Source: Sphingomonas ginsengisoli An et al. 2013 | Lineage (GTDB): Bacteria; Pseudomonadota; Alphaproteobacteria; Sphingomonadales; Sphingomonadaceae | DNA length: 64,000 nt | Assembly: GCF_009363895.1 (NCBI RefSeq) | Contig: NZ_CP045434.1 | Location: 2,808,501 to 2,872,500, forward strand | Reading direction: 5' to 3' | In this document: positions 51,648 to 60,959 of the stretch, piece by piece | How positions within the stretch are numbered: the first letter of the stretch is position 1 | Layout of the letters: every line of letters begins with the position of its first letter | Program-made: the position numbers and the translations under genes | Notes under the pieces: model-generated | Told to the model about the DNA's origin: nothing | Seen by the model: the letters and a program-made list of their open reading frames with translations, nothing else | Database searches by the model: none

Positions 51648-52364
51648 ATGACGAACGAGACCGCCGATCGCGCCAGCCTCGAGCCGCCGCTCGAACCCTT
51701 TCCGCTGGGCAAGCGGCTGGCCGGCGAGGCGCTCGGCACCGCGCTGTTGCTGGCGATCGTGATCGGCTCGGGCATCATGGGGCAGCGGCTGAGCGGCGGC
51801 AACGACGCGATCGCCCTCCTCGGCAACACGCTCGCGACGGGCGCCGGGCTGGTCGTGCTGATCACCATCTTCGGGCCGCTGTCGGGCGCGCACTTCAACC
51901 CGGCGCTGACCCTGGTCTTCTGGCTGCGGCGCGAGATCGGTGCCGGCCATGCGCTCGCCTATGCAGCGGTGCAGCTCCTCGGCGCGGTGCTCGGCGTCTG
52001 GGCGGCGCATCTGATGTTCGGTGAGCCCGTCTGGCAGGTCTCGACCAAGCTGCGCGCGGCGAGCGGGCAGGGCTGGTCGGAGGTCGTCGCGACCTTCACG
52101 TTGGTGCTGGCGATCCTCGGTTCGCTGCGCTTCCGGCCCGACGCCACCCCGCTGATCGTCGGCCTCACCATCACCAGCGCCTACTGGTTCACCGCCTCGA
52201 CCAGCTTCGCCAACCCGGCGGTGACGCTTGCGCGCAGTCTCAGCGACACCTTCGCCGGCATCGCCCCGGCATCGGTGCCGTTGTTCATTGGCGGGCAGCT
52301 GGTGGGCGCGGTTCTCGGCGGCTTGCTCGGTCGCTGGCTGTTCGGGCAGGAGACGCGGCCATGA
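51648..52364 (+). CDS. Aquaporin/MIP family channel, probable AqpS-type
   Basis: 238 aa, six membrane segments. The two NPA boxes are HFNPALT and FANPAVT. It overlaps arsC by 4 nt. In Sinorhizobium an aquaglyceroporin of the ars operon lets arsenite leave the cell after arsenate reduction, taking the place of ArsB. By analogy this channel may do the same; water or glycerol transport is the alternative. Confidence 0.88.
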   Translation: MTNETADRASLEPPLEPFPLGKRLAGEALGTALLLAIVIGSGIMGQRLSGGNDAIALLGNTLATGAGLVVLITIFGPLSGAHFNPALTLVFWLRREIGAGHALAYAAVQLLGAVLGVWAAHLMFGEPVWQVSTKLRAASGQGWSEVVATFTLVLAILGSLRFRPDATPLIVGLTITSAYWFTASTSFANPAVTLARSLSDTFAGIAPASVPLFIGGQLVGAVLGGLLGRWLFGQETRP

Positions 52365-52771
52365 GCGACTTTCCCATCACCATCTATCACAACCCCAAGT
52401 GCGGCACCTCGCGCAACGCGCTCGCGATGATCGAGGCGGCGGGGTATGAGCCCACCGTCGTCGACTATGTGAAAGTGGGCTGGACCCGCCCGCAGATCGA
52501 GGAGATCCTGGCTGCCATGGGTGCGGGGCCGCGCGACATCCTGCGCGCCAAGGGCACGCCCGCCGAGGAGCTTGGCCTGCTCGACGACGGCGTCAGCGAC
52601 GATGCGATCCTCGACTCGATGGTGGCGCACCCGATCCTGGTCAACCGGCCGATCGTGGTGACGCCCAAGGGCACCGCACTGGCGCGGCCGTCGGAGAAGG
52701 TGCTCGAGTTGCTCGACCGGCAGCCCGAGGGCTTCACCAAGGAAGACGGCGAGGTGGTGAAGCCGCGCTGA
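52361..52771 (+). CDS. arsC: Arsenate reductase, glutaredoxin-dependent (ArsC)
   Basis: 136 aa. Catalytic Cys in HNPKCGTSRNA, and the Arg-containing PILVNRPIVV loop are canonical. It reduces arsenate to arsenite using glutaredoxin. Its start overlaps the aquaporin stop (ATGA). No arsR is visible nearby, so regulation is unclear. Confidence 0.93.
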   Translation: MSDFPITIYHNPKCGTSRNALAMIEAAGYEPTVVDYVKVGWTRPQIEEILAAMGAGPRDILRAKGTPAEELGLLDDGVSDDAILDSMVAHPILVNRPIVVTPKGTALARPSEKVLELLDRQPEGFTKEDGEVVKPR

Positions 52772-52788
52772 GGGGCGGCCTGCCGGCC

Positions 52789-52840
52789 GAGTGAGCTGGC
52801 CAGAACCGTCCCCCGGACGGTTCTGAGTCCAGGCTCACTC
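52789..52840. terminator. Long hairpin between convergent arsC and guaA
   Basis: A perfect 11-bp stem (52801-52811 with 52815-52825), loop CCC, inside an outer 8-bp inverted repeat (52789-52796 with 52833-52840). It overlaps the guaA stop. No T-run, so termination is likely but not certain. Confidence 0.55.
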
Positions 52841-54394
52841 CCATTCAATCGTGCCGGGGGGCTTCGACGTATAGTCGTAGACCACCCGGTTGATGCCCTT
52901 GACCTCGTTGACGATGCGGGTGGCGGCGCGGCTGAGGAATTCGCTGCTGAACGGGTAGACGTCGGCGGTCATCCCATCGACGCTCGTCACCGCCCGCAGC
53001 GCGCAGACATAGTCGTAGGTGCGCGCGTCGCCCATCACGCCGACGGTGCGGACGGGGAGCAGCACCGCGAACGCCTGCCAGATGGCGTCGTAGAGACCGG
53101 CGTTGCGAATTTCCTCGAGGTAGATGGTGTCGGCGCGGCGGAGGATGTCGCACTTCTCCTTCGAGACCTCGCCCGGGATGCGGATGGCGAGGCCGGGGCC
53201 GGGGAAGGGGTGGCGGCCGACGAAGGCTTCGGGAAGGCCGAGCTCGCGGCCAAGCTCGCGCACTTCGTCCTTGAACAGCTCGCGCAGCGGCTCGACCAGC
53301 TGCATGTTCATCCGCTCGGGCAGGCCGCCGACATTGTGGTGGCTCTTGATCGTCACCGACGGCCCGCCGGTGAAGCTGACGCTCTCGATCACGTCGGGAT
53401 AGAGCGTGCCCTGCGCAAGGAACTGGGCGCCGCCGATCTTCTTCGCTTCATGCTCGAAGACGTCGATGAAGGTCTTGCCGATGAACTTGCGCTTGGCCTC
53501 GGGATCGCTGACTCCGGCGAGGCCGCCCAGGAACAGCTCCTCGGCCTCCACATGGACCAGCGGGATATTGTAGCTGTTGCGGAACAGCGAGACGACCTGT
53601 TCGGCTTCGGCCGCACGCATCAGCCCATGGTCGACGAAGACGCAGGTAAGCTGCTCGCCGATCGCCTCGTGGATGAGGACCGCGGCGACCGCGCTGTCGA
53701 CCCCGCCCGACAGGCCGCAGATGACCTTGCCCGAACCGACCTGCTCGCGGATGTCGCGGATCTTGGCCTGGCGGTAAGCCTCCATGCTCCACTCGCCGCC
53801 GCAGCCGCAGATGTGGCGCGCGAAGTTGGCGAGCAGCTTGCCGCCGTCGGGGGTGTGGACCACCTCGGGGTGGAACATCAGGCTGTAACGGCGGCGAGCC
53901 TCGTCGGTGGCGATGGCGAAGGGGGCGCCTTCGGAGGAAGCGACCACCGAGAAGCCCTCGGCGAGGCTCTCGACCCGGTCGCCGTGGCTCATCCACACCT
54001 GGTGCTTCTCGCCGACCTGCCACAGGCCGTCGAACAGGGCGGACGGGGCGACCACCTCGATGAAGGCGCGGCCGAATTCCTTCTGGTCGGAGGTGACGAC
54101 GGTGCCGCCCAATTGCTGGTGGAGCGTCTGCTGGCCGTAGCAGATGCCGAGCAGGGGCAGCCCGCTGTCAAACAGCACCTGCGGGGCGCGCGGGCTGTCC
54201 TCCCAGGTGACCGAGGACGGGCCGCCCGAGAAGATGATGCCCTTGGGGTTGAGCCGGTGGAACGCCTCTTCGGCGGCTTTGAAGGGGGCGATCTCGCAAT
54301 AGACCCCGGCCTCGCGCACGCGGCGGGCGATGAGCTGGGTCACCTGGCTGCCGAAATCGACGATGAGGAGGGTTTCGGCCGGCTGCAGGGTCAC
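52835..54394 (-). CDS. guaA: GMP synthase (glutamine-hydrolysing)
   Basis: 519 aa. Glutamine amidotransferase domain with Cys85 in GICYGQQ; ATP pyrophosphatase with P-loop [12 protein letters not shown]; dimerisation domain ending [13 protein letters not shown]. Converts XMP to GMP. GTG start. Confidence 0.97.
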   Translation of the reverse strand: MTLQPAETLLIVDFGSQVTQLIARRVREAGVYCEIAPFKAAEEAFHRLNPKGIIFSGGPSSVTWEDSPRAPQVLFDSGLPLLGICYGQQTLHQQLGGTVVTSDQKEFGRAFIEVVAPSALFDGLWQVGEKHQVWMSHGDRVESLAEGFSVVASSEGAPFAIATDEARRRYSLMFHPEVVHTPDGGKLLANFARHICGCGGEWSMEAYRQAKIRDIREQVGSGKVICGLSGGVDSAVAAVLIHEAIGEQLTCVFVDHGLMRAAEAEQVVSLFRNSYNIPLVHVEAEELFLGGLAGVSDPEAKRKFIGKTFIDVFEHEAKKIGGAQFLAQGTLYPDVIESVSFTGGPSVTIKSHHNVGGLPERMNMQLVEPLRELFKDEVRELGRELGLPEAFVGRHPFPGPGLAIRIPGEVSKEKCDILRRADTIYLEEIRNAGLYDAIWQAFAVLLPVRTVGVMGDARTYDYVCALRAVTSVDGMTADVYPFSSEFLSRAATRIVNEVKGINRVVYDYTSKPPGTIEWE

Positions 54395-54419
54395 GTGAGG
54401 GGGCGCCTTTCGTGCAACG

Positions 54420-54452
54420 AAAAAGTGCGCGGACCCCTAGGGCCCGCGCACT
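54420..54452 (-). terminator. Rho-independent terminator
   Basis: Stem GTGCGCGG (54426-54433) with CCGCGCAC (54445-54452), then TTTTTCG on minus. It ends the Gly/Tyr-rich protein gene. Confidence 0.88.
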
Positions 54453-54474
54453 CCTTTGTCACCTGAGGCGGCGC

Positions 54475-55038
54475 TTAGTAGCGATAGCCGTAGGCGTTGA
54501 AGCGGCGACGCTGGAACTGGAGGTCGCTGATCCCGCCGCTGCGGACGTCGACCTTGCAGTTGAACCACACGTCGGGGGTGCCGCCGTTGTAGGCGCCTGC
54601 GTAGCCACCGCCATAACCGCCGTAATTGCCGCGGAAGCCGGCAACCCCGGCCCAGCCGTGAACGCGGATGTTACCCTTGCCGGTGCGCTGGACCGATTCG
54701 ATCTGCGTCACGCGGGCGCCGCCGCCGCCCCAATTGCCGTAGCGGTTATAACCGCCATAGCCGCCGTTGAGGCGCTGCTCGGCCGCGCGCGAGCATTGGT
54801 TCACCGCATAGCGCTCCGGCCCATAATCGAAGCCGTTGTACTGGTAGGCGCCGCCGTTCCATGTGCCGCGCAGAATGTTGTTGAGGATCGAGCCGACGAT
54901 CACGTCGCCCGCGCCGCCGCCGTAGCCGTAATTATAGCCGCCACCGGGATAATATTGCGCCGCGGCGGGGGCCGCGAGACCGACGGTGGCGGCAGCGGCA
55001 ACCGCGCCACCGATTACAATCGAACGAAGAGCCTTCAT
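54475..55038 (-). CDS. Secreted Gly/Tyr/Asn-rich protein
   Basis: 187 aa. ATG with AAGGAG upstream; signal peptide ending APAAAQ. Long low-complexity GGYGG and YNYGYGGG stretches, plus a better-ordered C-terminal part with two Cys (NQCSRA and FNCKVD) and GKGNIRVHGW. Resembles envelope proteins of Sphingomonadales of unknown function. Confidence 0.75.
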   Translation of the reverse strand: MKALRSIVIGGAVAAAATVGLAAPAAAQYYPGGGYNYGYGGGAGDVIVGSILNNILRGTWNGGAYQYNGFDYGPERYAVNQCSRAAEQRLNGGYGGYNRYGNWGGGGARVTQIESVQRTGKGNIRVHGWAGVAGFRGNYGGYGGGYAGAYNGGTPDVWFNCKVDVRSGGISDLQFQRRRFNAYGYRY

Positions 55039-55247
55039 GGCCTCACTCCTTATGCACTCAGGCGGGCCCTCCCGCCGACAGTCGGCCTTGTCGGCGAATC
55101 GTTCTGCACCCGGACTGAAGGGCTGGTTGCCCTCCGTTCAGGTGCGTGCGACGATCCGGCTCAGCGCAGCCTGGGTCACCCACCTAAGCCCGCGAACATC
55201 GTTTCGGTTCCGATTGTTGTGAGGTCGTAACAGCCACGGAGGTCATT

Positions 55248-56363
55248 ATGGGTAACCGGTTTCGCGTCGCCGTCGCATTGGCTACCATTGCCGCTGCCAG
55301 CCCTGCGCTGGCGCAGGCCGGCAAACTGATCGCCGCCGAGCCGATGGCCGAGACCCCCGCCGGCGTGCAGGCGTGGAAGATCCGCTACCTGACCACCGAC
55401 ACCCGTGGCCGGCCGCGCGAGGCGACCGGGATCGTCATGGCCCCGCGCGAAGCGGTGCCGGCGGCAAAGCGCAACGTCATCGCGTGGACCCACGGCGCCT
55501 GGGGTTCGGCCGAGAAATGCGCGCCCTCGCTCAGCCCCAATTTCTTCAATGCCACCGCGGCGACGGTGGCGGTGCGCCAGGGCTATGTGGTGGTGGCCCC
55601 CGACTATATCGGGCTCGGCAGTCCCGGACCGCATCCGTTCCTGGTCGGCCCGGCGACGGCGCGGGCGGTGCTCGATTCGGTCCGCGCCGCCGGCGGCATC
55701 CCGGGCGCGGCGGCGGGCAAGCGCTTCGCGGTGTGGGGCGAGAGCCAGGGCGGCCATGCGGCGCTGTGGACCGGCCAGCTGGCGAGTTCGGCCGGCGCCG
55801 GGCTCGAACTGGTCGGGGTGGCGGCGGCGGCGCCGCCGACCGATCTCGGCGCCAACCTCCGCCAGGCGAGCGACGCCAATGCGCGCACCTTCCTGATGGC
55901 CCTGGCCCTCGACAGCTGGTCCAAGGTCTACGGAATCCCGCTGCAAGTGGGGGCGCGGCGCACGCCGGGGATCATCCAGCGCTTTGCCGGCAATTGCGTG
56001 GTGATCGGCAGCAAGCCCAAGCTCGGTGCCATCCTCGGGATGCTGGCGATGCGGCAAGATCTGAAGCGAACCGACCTCGCCACCCTGTCGCCCTGGTCGA
56101 ACTACATCCGCTCGAACAGCCCGACGCCGAGCAGCCGGGTGCCGGTGATGTTCGCGCAGACCGCGACCGATCCGATCGTCTCGTCGGCGGTCACCCGCGC
56201 CTTCGCCCAGAAGATGTGCGCCAGCAGGGTGCGGGTGAGCTACCTCGGGCTCCCCGGCGGCGACCATGCGTCGTCGGCCAAGCAGAGCGCGACCCAGACC
56301 ATCGCCTGGATCCGCGACCGCTTCGCGGGGCGGCCCGCACCCAATCAGTGCGGGCGCTTTTAG
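55248..56363 (+). CDS. Secreted alpha/beta-hydrolase, secretory-lipase-like
   Basis: 371 aa with signal peptide ending SPALAQA. Nucleophile motif GESQGG, Asp in FAQTATDPIV, and His in PGGDHASS form the probable triad. Two Cys pairs suggest disulfides. The family (LIP) hydrolyses esters; the substrate is unknown. Confidence 0.85.
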   Translation: MGNRFRVAVALATIAAASPALAQAGKLIAAEPMAETPAGVQAWKIRYLTTDTRGRPREATGIVMAPREAVPAAKRNVIAWTHGAWGSAEKCAPSLSPNFFNATAATVAVRQGYVVVAPDYIGLGSPGPHPFLVGPATARAVLDSVRAAGGIPGAAAGKRFAVWGESQGGHAALWTGQLASSAGAGLELVGVAAAAPPTDLGANLRQASDANARTFLMALALDSWSKVYGIPLQVGARRTPGIIQRFAGNCVVIGSKPKLGAILGMLAMRQDLKRTDLATLSPWSNYIRSNSPTPSSRVPVMFAQTATDPIVSSAVTRAFAQKMCASRVRVSYLGLPGGDHASSAKQSATQTIAWIRDRFAGRPAPNQCGRF

Positions 56364-56364
56364 C

Positions 56365-56784
56365 CTAGCGCTTGAGCGAGTCGCGGATCTCGCGGAGGAG
56401 CAGGATCTCTTCCGCCGGGGCGGCGTCCTCGACCTTGCGGCCCATCGCGCGGTTGGCGGCCTTGACCAGCAGGAAGATCAGGAAGGCCAGAATGACGAAC
56501 TTGATCACCGCGGTGATGAAGGCGCCGTAGCCGAGCAGCGCGACGCCCGCTTTCTTGAGCGCGGCATAGTCGGTCGGCGAGCCGGTGTAGTTGGCGGGAA
56601 TGTCGCCCAGCCGCACGAAATAGCTCGAGAAGTCGAGGCCGCCGGCGACCTTGCCGAGGAGCGGCATGATGATGTCGTCGGTCAGCGAGCTGACGATGGC
56701 GGCAAAGGCGGCGCCGATGATCACGGCGACGGCCAGGTCCATGACATTGCCACGGGCGATAAAAGCCCGGAATTCACGAAACAT
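56365..56784 (-). CDS. mscL: Large-conductance mechanosensitive channel
   Basis: 139 aa. ATG at 56784 is 8 nt after GGAG; a GTG three codons earlier abuts the site. N-terminal helix FREFRAFIARGNVMDLAVAV, two membrane helices, and a C-terminal bundle LLLREIRDSLKR are canonical. Opens on hypo-osmotic shock. Confidence 0.96.
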   Translation of the reverse strand: MFREFRAFIARGNVMDLAVAVIIGAAFAAIVSSLTDDIIMPLLGKVAGGLDFSSYFVRLGDIPANYTGSPTDYAALKKAGVALLGYGAFITAVIKFVILAFLIFLLVKAANRAMGRKVEDAAPAEEILLLREIRDSLKR

Positions 56785-56851
56785 CGGCTTCACTCCTCGA
56801 TTGGGGCGGCCGCATCATGTCATGCGAACCGCCCCGAGCGAAGCCCCGAAC

Positions 56852-59002
56852 TTAGCGGATGGCGAGGCCGGTGTATTTCGCCAGGAACGCCTGCACGTCG
56901 CTGCTTTCCTCGATGATCTTGTCGGTCGGCTTGCCCGAGCCGTGGCCGGCGCGGGTCTCGATCCGAATGAGGTGCGGCTGGCCGTTGGGGTCGGCGTGTT
57001 GGAGCGCCGAGATGTACTTGAAGCTATGCCCCGGGACGACGCGGTCGTCGGTGTCGGCGGTGGTCACCAGCACCGCCGGATAGCGCACCCCCGTCTTGAT
57101 GTTGTGATAGGGCGAATAGGTCAGCAGTGTGCGGAAGTCGGCTTCCTTGTTGGGATAGCCATAGTCGTCGACCCAGTAGCGCCCGGCGGTGAAGCGGTCG
57201 AACCGCAGCATGTCCATGACGCCGACCGCGGGGTGGGCGGCGGCGAACAGGTCTGGCCGCTGGTTGACCACCGCGCCGATCAGCAGGCCGCCGTTGGAGC
57301 CGCCCTCGACCGCGAGCTGGTTGGCCCCGGTGATGCCCTGCGCCTTGAGATATTCGCCCGCCGCGATGAAGTCGTCGAACACGTTCTGCTTGTGGCTGAG
57401 GCGGCCGGCGTCGTGCCACGCCTTGCCGTACTCGCCGCCGCCGCGGATGTTGGCCTGCGCCCACACGCCGCCCTGCTCGACCCAGGCGAGGCGGGTCGGC
57501 GAGAAGCTCGGCGTCAGCGAGATGTTGAACCCGCCATAGCCGTAGAGCAGCGTCGGCGCCGGGCCGGTGGTGCCCTTCTTGCGGACGATGAACAGCGGCA
57601 CGCGGGTGCCGTCCTTGGAATTGTAGAAGCGCTGCTCGACGGTGATGTCGTCGGGGTTGAAGGTCAGCTTCGGGCTCGCCCACGGCGTCGCCTGCCCACT
57701 CGCCACGTCATAGCGATAGATGGTGGTCGGGCGGTTGAAGCTCGAGAAAGCGAAGAAGGTCTCATTGTCCTTGTCCTCGCCGCCGAAGCCCGAGGCGGTG
57801 CCTAGCCCGGGCAGCGCGACGGTGCGGACCAGCTTGCCGTTCAGATCATGGACGTGGACCGCCGACTTGGCGTCCTCGAGATAGGAGGCGATCAGCCGCC
57901 CGCCGACCAGATTGACCCCGTCGAGCGTCGCCGCCTGCTCGGCGATCACCGTGCGCGGCTGCGGATTGGCCTGCGCGATGTCGAGCGAGACGACGCTCAA
58001 TCGCGGCGCACCCTTGTTGGTCTGGAAATAGAAGGTGGTGCCGCGGCTTCCGATCGGGCTCCATTCGTCGGTCAGCCCGCCGATCAGCGTGCGCGGGGTC
58101 CAGTTGGGTGATTTCAGGTCTACCACCCGTACTTCGTTGCGGTTGTCGGTGCCCTCGGTGGTGAGGATCAACAGGTAACGCCCGTCCTCGGTGACCATCC
58201 CATAATGCCCGCGCTTGGGCAGGTCGGGGGTCGCATAGACCTTGCGGTCGGCGCTCTGCGGCGTCCCGAGCTTGTGGAAGTAGATGGTGCTGTTCTCGTT
58301 GGTCGCCTGGAAGGTGGCGCCCGCCGGCGGCTCGGGGAAACGGGTGTAGAAGAAGCCCGAGCCGTCCTTCATCCAGTCGCCGGCGCTCGTCTTGACCCAC
58401 TTGATCTCGTCGCTGGTCGGCTGGCCGGTGGCGACGTCGATCACCTTGACCGTGCGCCAGTCGGTGCCGCCGTCCTGGACCGAGTAGAGCAGATATTTGC
58501 CGTCCTCGCTCGGTGTCCATTCGGCGAGCGCGGTGGCGCCATCCTTGCTCCACGTGTTGGGGTCGGCGAGCAGCCGCTCACGCCCGTTGAGGCTGTCGCG
58601 GACGTAGAGCGGCGACTGGTTCTGCAGGCCGGTATTGCGCTGGTAGAAGTAGCGGCCGCCCTTCTTCACCGGGGTCGCGGTGCGCTCGTAATTGTAGAGC
58701 TCGGTCATCCGCGCCTTGAGCGTGTCGCGGCCGGGGAGGGTGGCGAGGAAGGCGTTGGTGACGCCGTTCTCGGCATTCACCCAATTGCGCACCTCGGGCG
58801 AGTTGCGGGCGTCGGTCTCGAGCCAGCGATACGGGTCGGCGACGACGGTGCCGAAAATGGTGTCGCTGACATTCTCGCGGCGGGTCTGCGGATAGGCGAG
58901 CGCGCTCGGCGCGGCGGTCGAGGCGGCAGTCATGGGGGCGGCAATTCCGATGCTCGAGAAAGCGGCGATCGGCAACGACAGCAAGAAAAGATGGTGACGC
59001 AT
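56852..59002 (-). CDS. Prolyl oligopeptidase family serine protease (S9A)
   Basis: 716 aa. ATG at 59002 starts a signal peptide (MRHHLFLLSLPIAAFSSIG). N-terminal beta-propeller, C-terminal hydrolase with GGSNGG (Ser), DTDDRV (Asp) and GHGSGKP (His). Exported peptidase cleaving after proline in short peptides. The upstream frame of 33 codons is not conserved. Confidence 0.94.
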   Translation of the reverse strand: MRHHLFLLSLPIAAFSSIGIAAPMTAASTAAPSALAYPQTRRENVSDTIFGTVVADPYRWLETDARNSPEVRNWVNAENGVTNAFLATLPGRDTLKARMTELYNYERTATPVKKGGRYFYQRNTGLQNQSPLYVRDSLNGRERLLADPNTWSKDGATALAEWTPSEDGKYLLYSVQDGGTDWRTVKVIDVATGQPTSDEIKWVKTSAGDWMKDGSGFFYTRFPEPPAGATFQATNENSTIYFHKLGTPQSADRKVYATPDLPKRGHYGMVTEDGRYLLILTTEGTDNRNEVRVVDLKSPNWTPRTLIGGLTDEWSPIGSRGTTFYFQTNKGAPRLSVVSLDIAQANPQPRTVIAEQAATLDGVNLVGGRLIASYLEDAKSAVHVHDLNGKLVRTVALPGLGTASGFGGEDKDNETFFAFSSFNRPTTIYRYDVASGQATPWASPKLTFNPDDITVEQRFYNSKDGTRVPLFIVRKKGTTGPAPTLLYGYGGFNISLTPSFSPTRLAWVEQGGVWAQANIRGGGEYGKAWHDAGRLSHKQNVFDDFIAAGEYLKAQGITGANQLAVEGGSNGGLLIGAVVNQRPDLFAAAHPAVGVMDMLRFDRFTAGRYWVDDYGYPNKEADFRTLLTYSPYHNIKTGVRYPAVLVTTADTDDRVVPGHSFKYISALQHADPNGQPHLIRIETRAGHGSGKPTDKIIEESSDVQAFLAKYTGLAIR

Positions 59003-59118
59003 GGTACCCCGCGTGGAGAAGGAGAAGCGGCGCACGCTAGGCGCGCCGGCGGAGCGGTCAAGCGTCCGTCGACCGGCGGCGGTGGTCGAATTGCCGTCCA
59101 TGCGCTAGGGCCGCGGCC

Positions 59119-60468
59119 ATGCCCCTGCCCACCGTTGCCATCGTCGGCCGACCCAATGTCGGCAAATCCACCCTGTTCAACCGGCTGGTGGGCAAGCGGA
59201 TCGCGCTGGTCGACGACCGGCCGGGGGTCACCCGCGACCGGCGCGAGGGCGACGCGACGCTCCTCGGGATGGACTTTAGGGTGTTCGACACCGCCGGCTT
59301 CGAGGACGAAGATCCCGCCAGCCTGCCCGGCCGGATGCGGCGCCAGACCGAGGCCGCAGTGCGCGAGGCCGACGTCGCCCTGTTTCTGATCGACGCGCGC
59401 GAAGGGGTCACTCCGCTCGACGAGGAAATCGCCAACTGGCTGCGCGCCGAAGACGCGCCGGTGATCGTCGCCGCCAACAAGGCGGAAGGGCGGCAGGGCG
59501 AGGCCGGGCGGATGGAGGCCTATGCGCTCGGCCTGGGCGAGCCGATCGCTATCTCGGCCGAGCATGGCGAAGGGGTGGTCGACCTGTTCGAGAGCCTGCG
59601 CCCCTTCCTCGAGCGCGAGCACGTCGAGCCCGAGCCCGAGGAAGACCTCGAGAGCAACGACCGCCCGCTCCACATGGCGATCGTCGGCCGCCCCAACGCC
59701 GGCAAGTCGACGCTGGTCAACAAGATGCTCGGCGAGGAGCGGATGATCACCGGACCCGAGGCCGGCATCACCCGCGACAGCATCGCGATGGACTGGCAGT
59801 GGGAAGGCCGCGAAATCCGGCTGGTCGACACCGCCGGCTTGCGCAAGCGCGCCAAGGTCGACGACAAGCTCGAGCGGCTGTCGGCCGCCGACACCCGCCG
59901 CTCGATCGACATGGCCGAAGTCGTCGTCCTCCTGCTCGACGCCACCCGCGGCCTCGAGGCGCAGGACCTGCGCATCGCCGACGAAGTGGTCGATGAGGGT
60001 CGCTGCCTGCTGATCGCGCTCAACAAGTGGGACGTCGCCGAACATGCGTCCTCGCTGTTCAACGGGGTCAAGGCCGCGCTCGAGGAGGGCCTTAGCCAGC
60101 TGAAGGGCGTGCCCGTCCTCACCGTTTCGGCCAAGACCGGCAAGGGCATCGACCAGATCGTCAAGGCGGCGTTCGAGCTGCGCGCCAACTGGAACCGGCG
60201 GGTCACCACCGGCGAGCTCAACCGCTGGTTCGAGCGCGCGGTCGAGGACAATCCGCCGCCGGCCGCGGGCGGCAAGCGGATCAAGCTTCGCTACATCACC
60301 CAGATCAAGAGCCGCCCGCCGACCTTCGTGGTATTCGGCAGCCGGGTCGACAATCTGCCCGAAAGCTATCGCCGCTACCTGCTCAACTCGATGCGCCGCG
60401 ACCTTAAACTGGGGCCGGTGCCGCTCCGGATGAGCCTTCGCAGCCCCAAGAATCCGTTCGACCGCTAA
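59119..60468 (+). CDS. der: Ribosome biogenesis GTPase Der (EngA)
   Basis: 449 aa with two tandem G domains: GRPNVGKSTLFN and GRPNAGKSTLVN, each with NKxE/NKWD-type motifs and DTAG, plus a KH-like C-terminus. Needed for 50S assembly. Elsewhere it often follows bamB; here it lies 14 kb away. Confidence 0.97.
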   Translation: MPLPTVAIVGRPNVGKSTLFNRLVGKRIALVDDRPGVTRDRREGDATLLGMDFRVFDTAGFEDEDPASLPGRMRRQTEAAVREADVALFLIDAREGVTPLDEEIANWLRAEDAPVIVAANKAEGRQGEAGRMEAYALGLGEPIAISAEHGEGVVDLFESLRPFLEREHVEPEPEEDLESNDRPLHMAIVGRPNAGKSTLVNKMLGEERMITGPEAGITRDSIAMDWQWEGREIRLVDTAGLRKRAKVDDKLERLSAADTRRSIDMAEVVVLLLDATRGLEAQDLRIADEVVDEGRCLLIALNKWDVAEHASSLFNGVKAALEEGLSQLKGVPVLTVSAKTGKGIDQIVKAAFELRANWNRRVTTGELNRWFERAVEDNPPPAAGGKRIKLRYITQIKSRPPTFVVFGSRVDNLPESYRRYLLNSMRRDLKLGPVPLRMSLRSPKNPFDR

Positions 60469-60503
60469 CGCCCTCTTTACCCTTTGGGGCCTAGGTCGGG
60501 GAC

Positions 60504-60959
60504 GTGGACGAGCAAGCGAACGAACTGCGCGAAGAGGACCTCAAGGTCGTCGACTGGGTGCACTTCGAGAAGAGCCGGGCCGAGCTCGGCCCGGGCTTCA
60601 TCCGAATCCTCGGCTATTTCCGTGAGGATGGGGTCAAGTCGGTCCGCGAGATCGAGGACGCGATGCACCGCCAGGACACGGTGGCGCTGGTCCGTCCGGC
60701 CCACACCATCAAGGGCGAAGCGCGCCAGTTCGGGGCCGAGCCGCTGGCGAAGGTCGCCGAGCTGATCGAAACCACCGCCCGGCTGTGCGTCGAGACCCGC
60801 CGCTTCCCCGACGAACTCGTTCCCCATGTGGTCGAGCTCCGCCGCACCTTCGCCAAGACCGTCGAACTCTTCGACCGGGTCACCAACCCCCTCCAGAGCC
60901 GCCGCCCCGCCGGCGGCTTCGGCAAGAAGTCGGCCGGCCAGGGCTTCGGCCGGATCTAG
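60504..60959 (+). CDS. Hpt-domain phosphotransfer protein
   Basis: 151 aa, GTG start. Helical bundle with phospho-acceptor His in VRPAHTIKGEARQFGAEPL, the classic Hpt motif. The C-terminus is basic and Gly-rich. It follows der by 35 bp with no kinase or regulator next to it; it may bridge distant partners, for example ChpT-like phosphorelays, which is inference. No gene symbol assigned. Confidence 0.88.
   Translation: MDEQANELREEDLKVVDWVHFEKSRAELGPGFIRILGYFREDGVKSVREIEDAMHRQDTVALVRPAHTIKGEARQFGAEPLAKVAELIETTARLCVETRRFPDELVPHVVELRRTFAKTVELFDRVTNPLQSRRPAGGFGKKSAGQGFGRI

Noticed and set aside
56852..59101. Upstream start at 59101 for the prolyl oligopeptidase
   Set aside because: It adds 33 unconserved residues ahead of a clear signal peptide.
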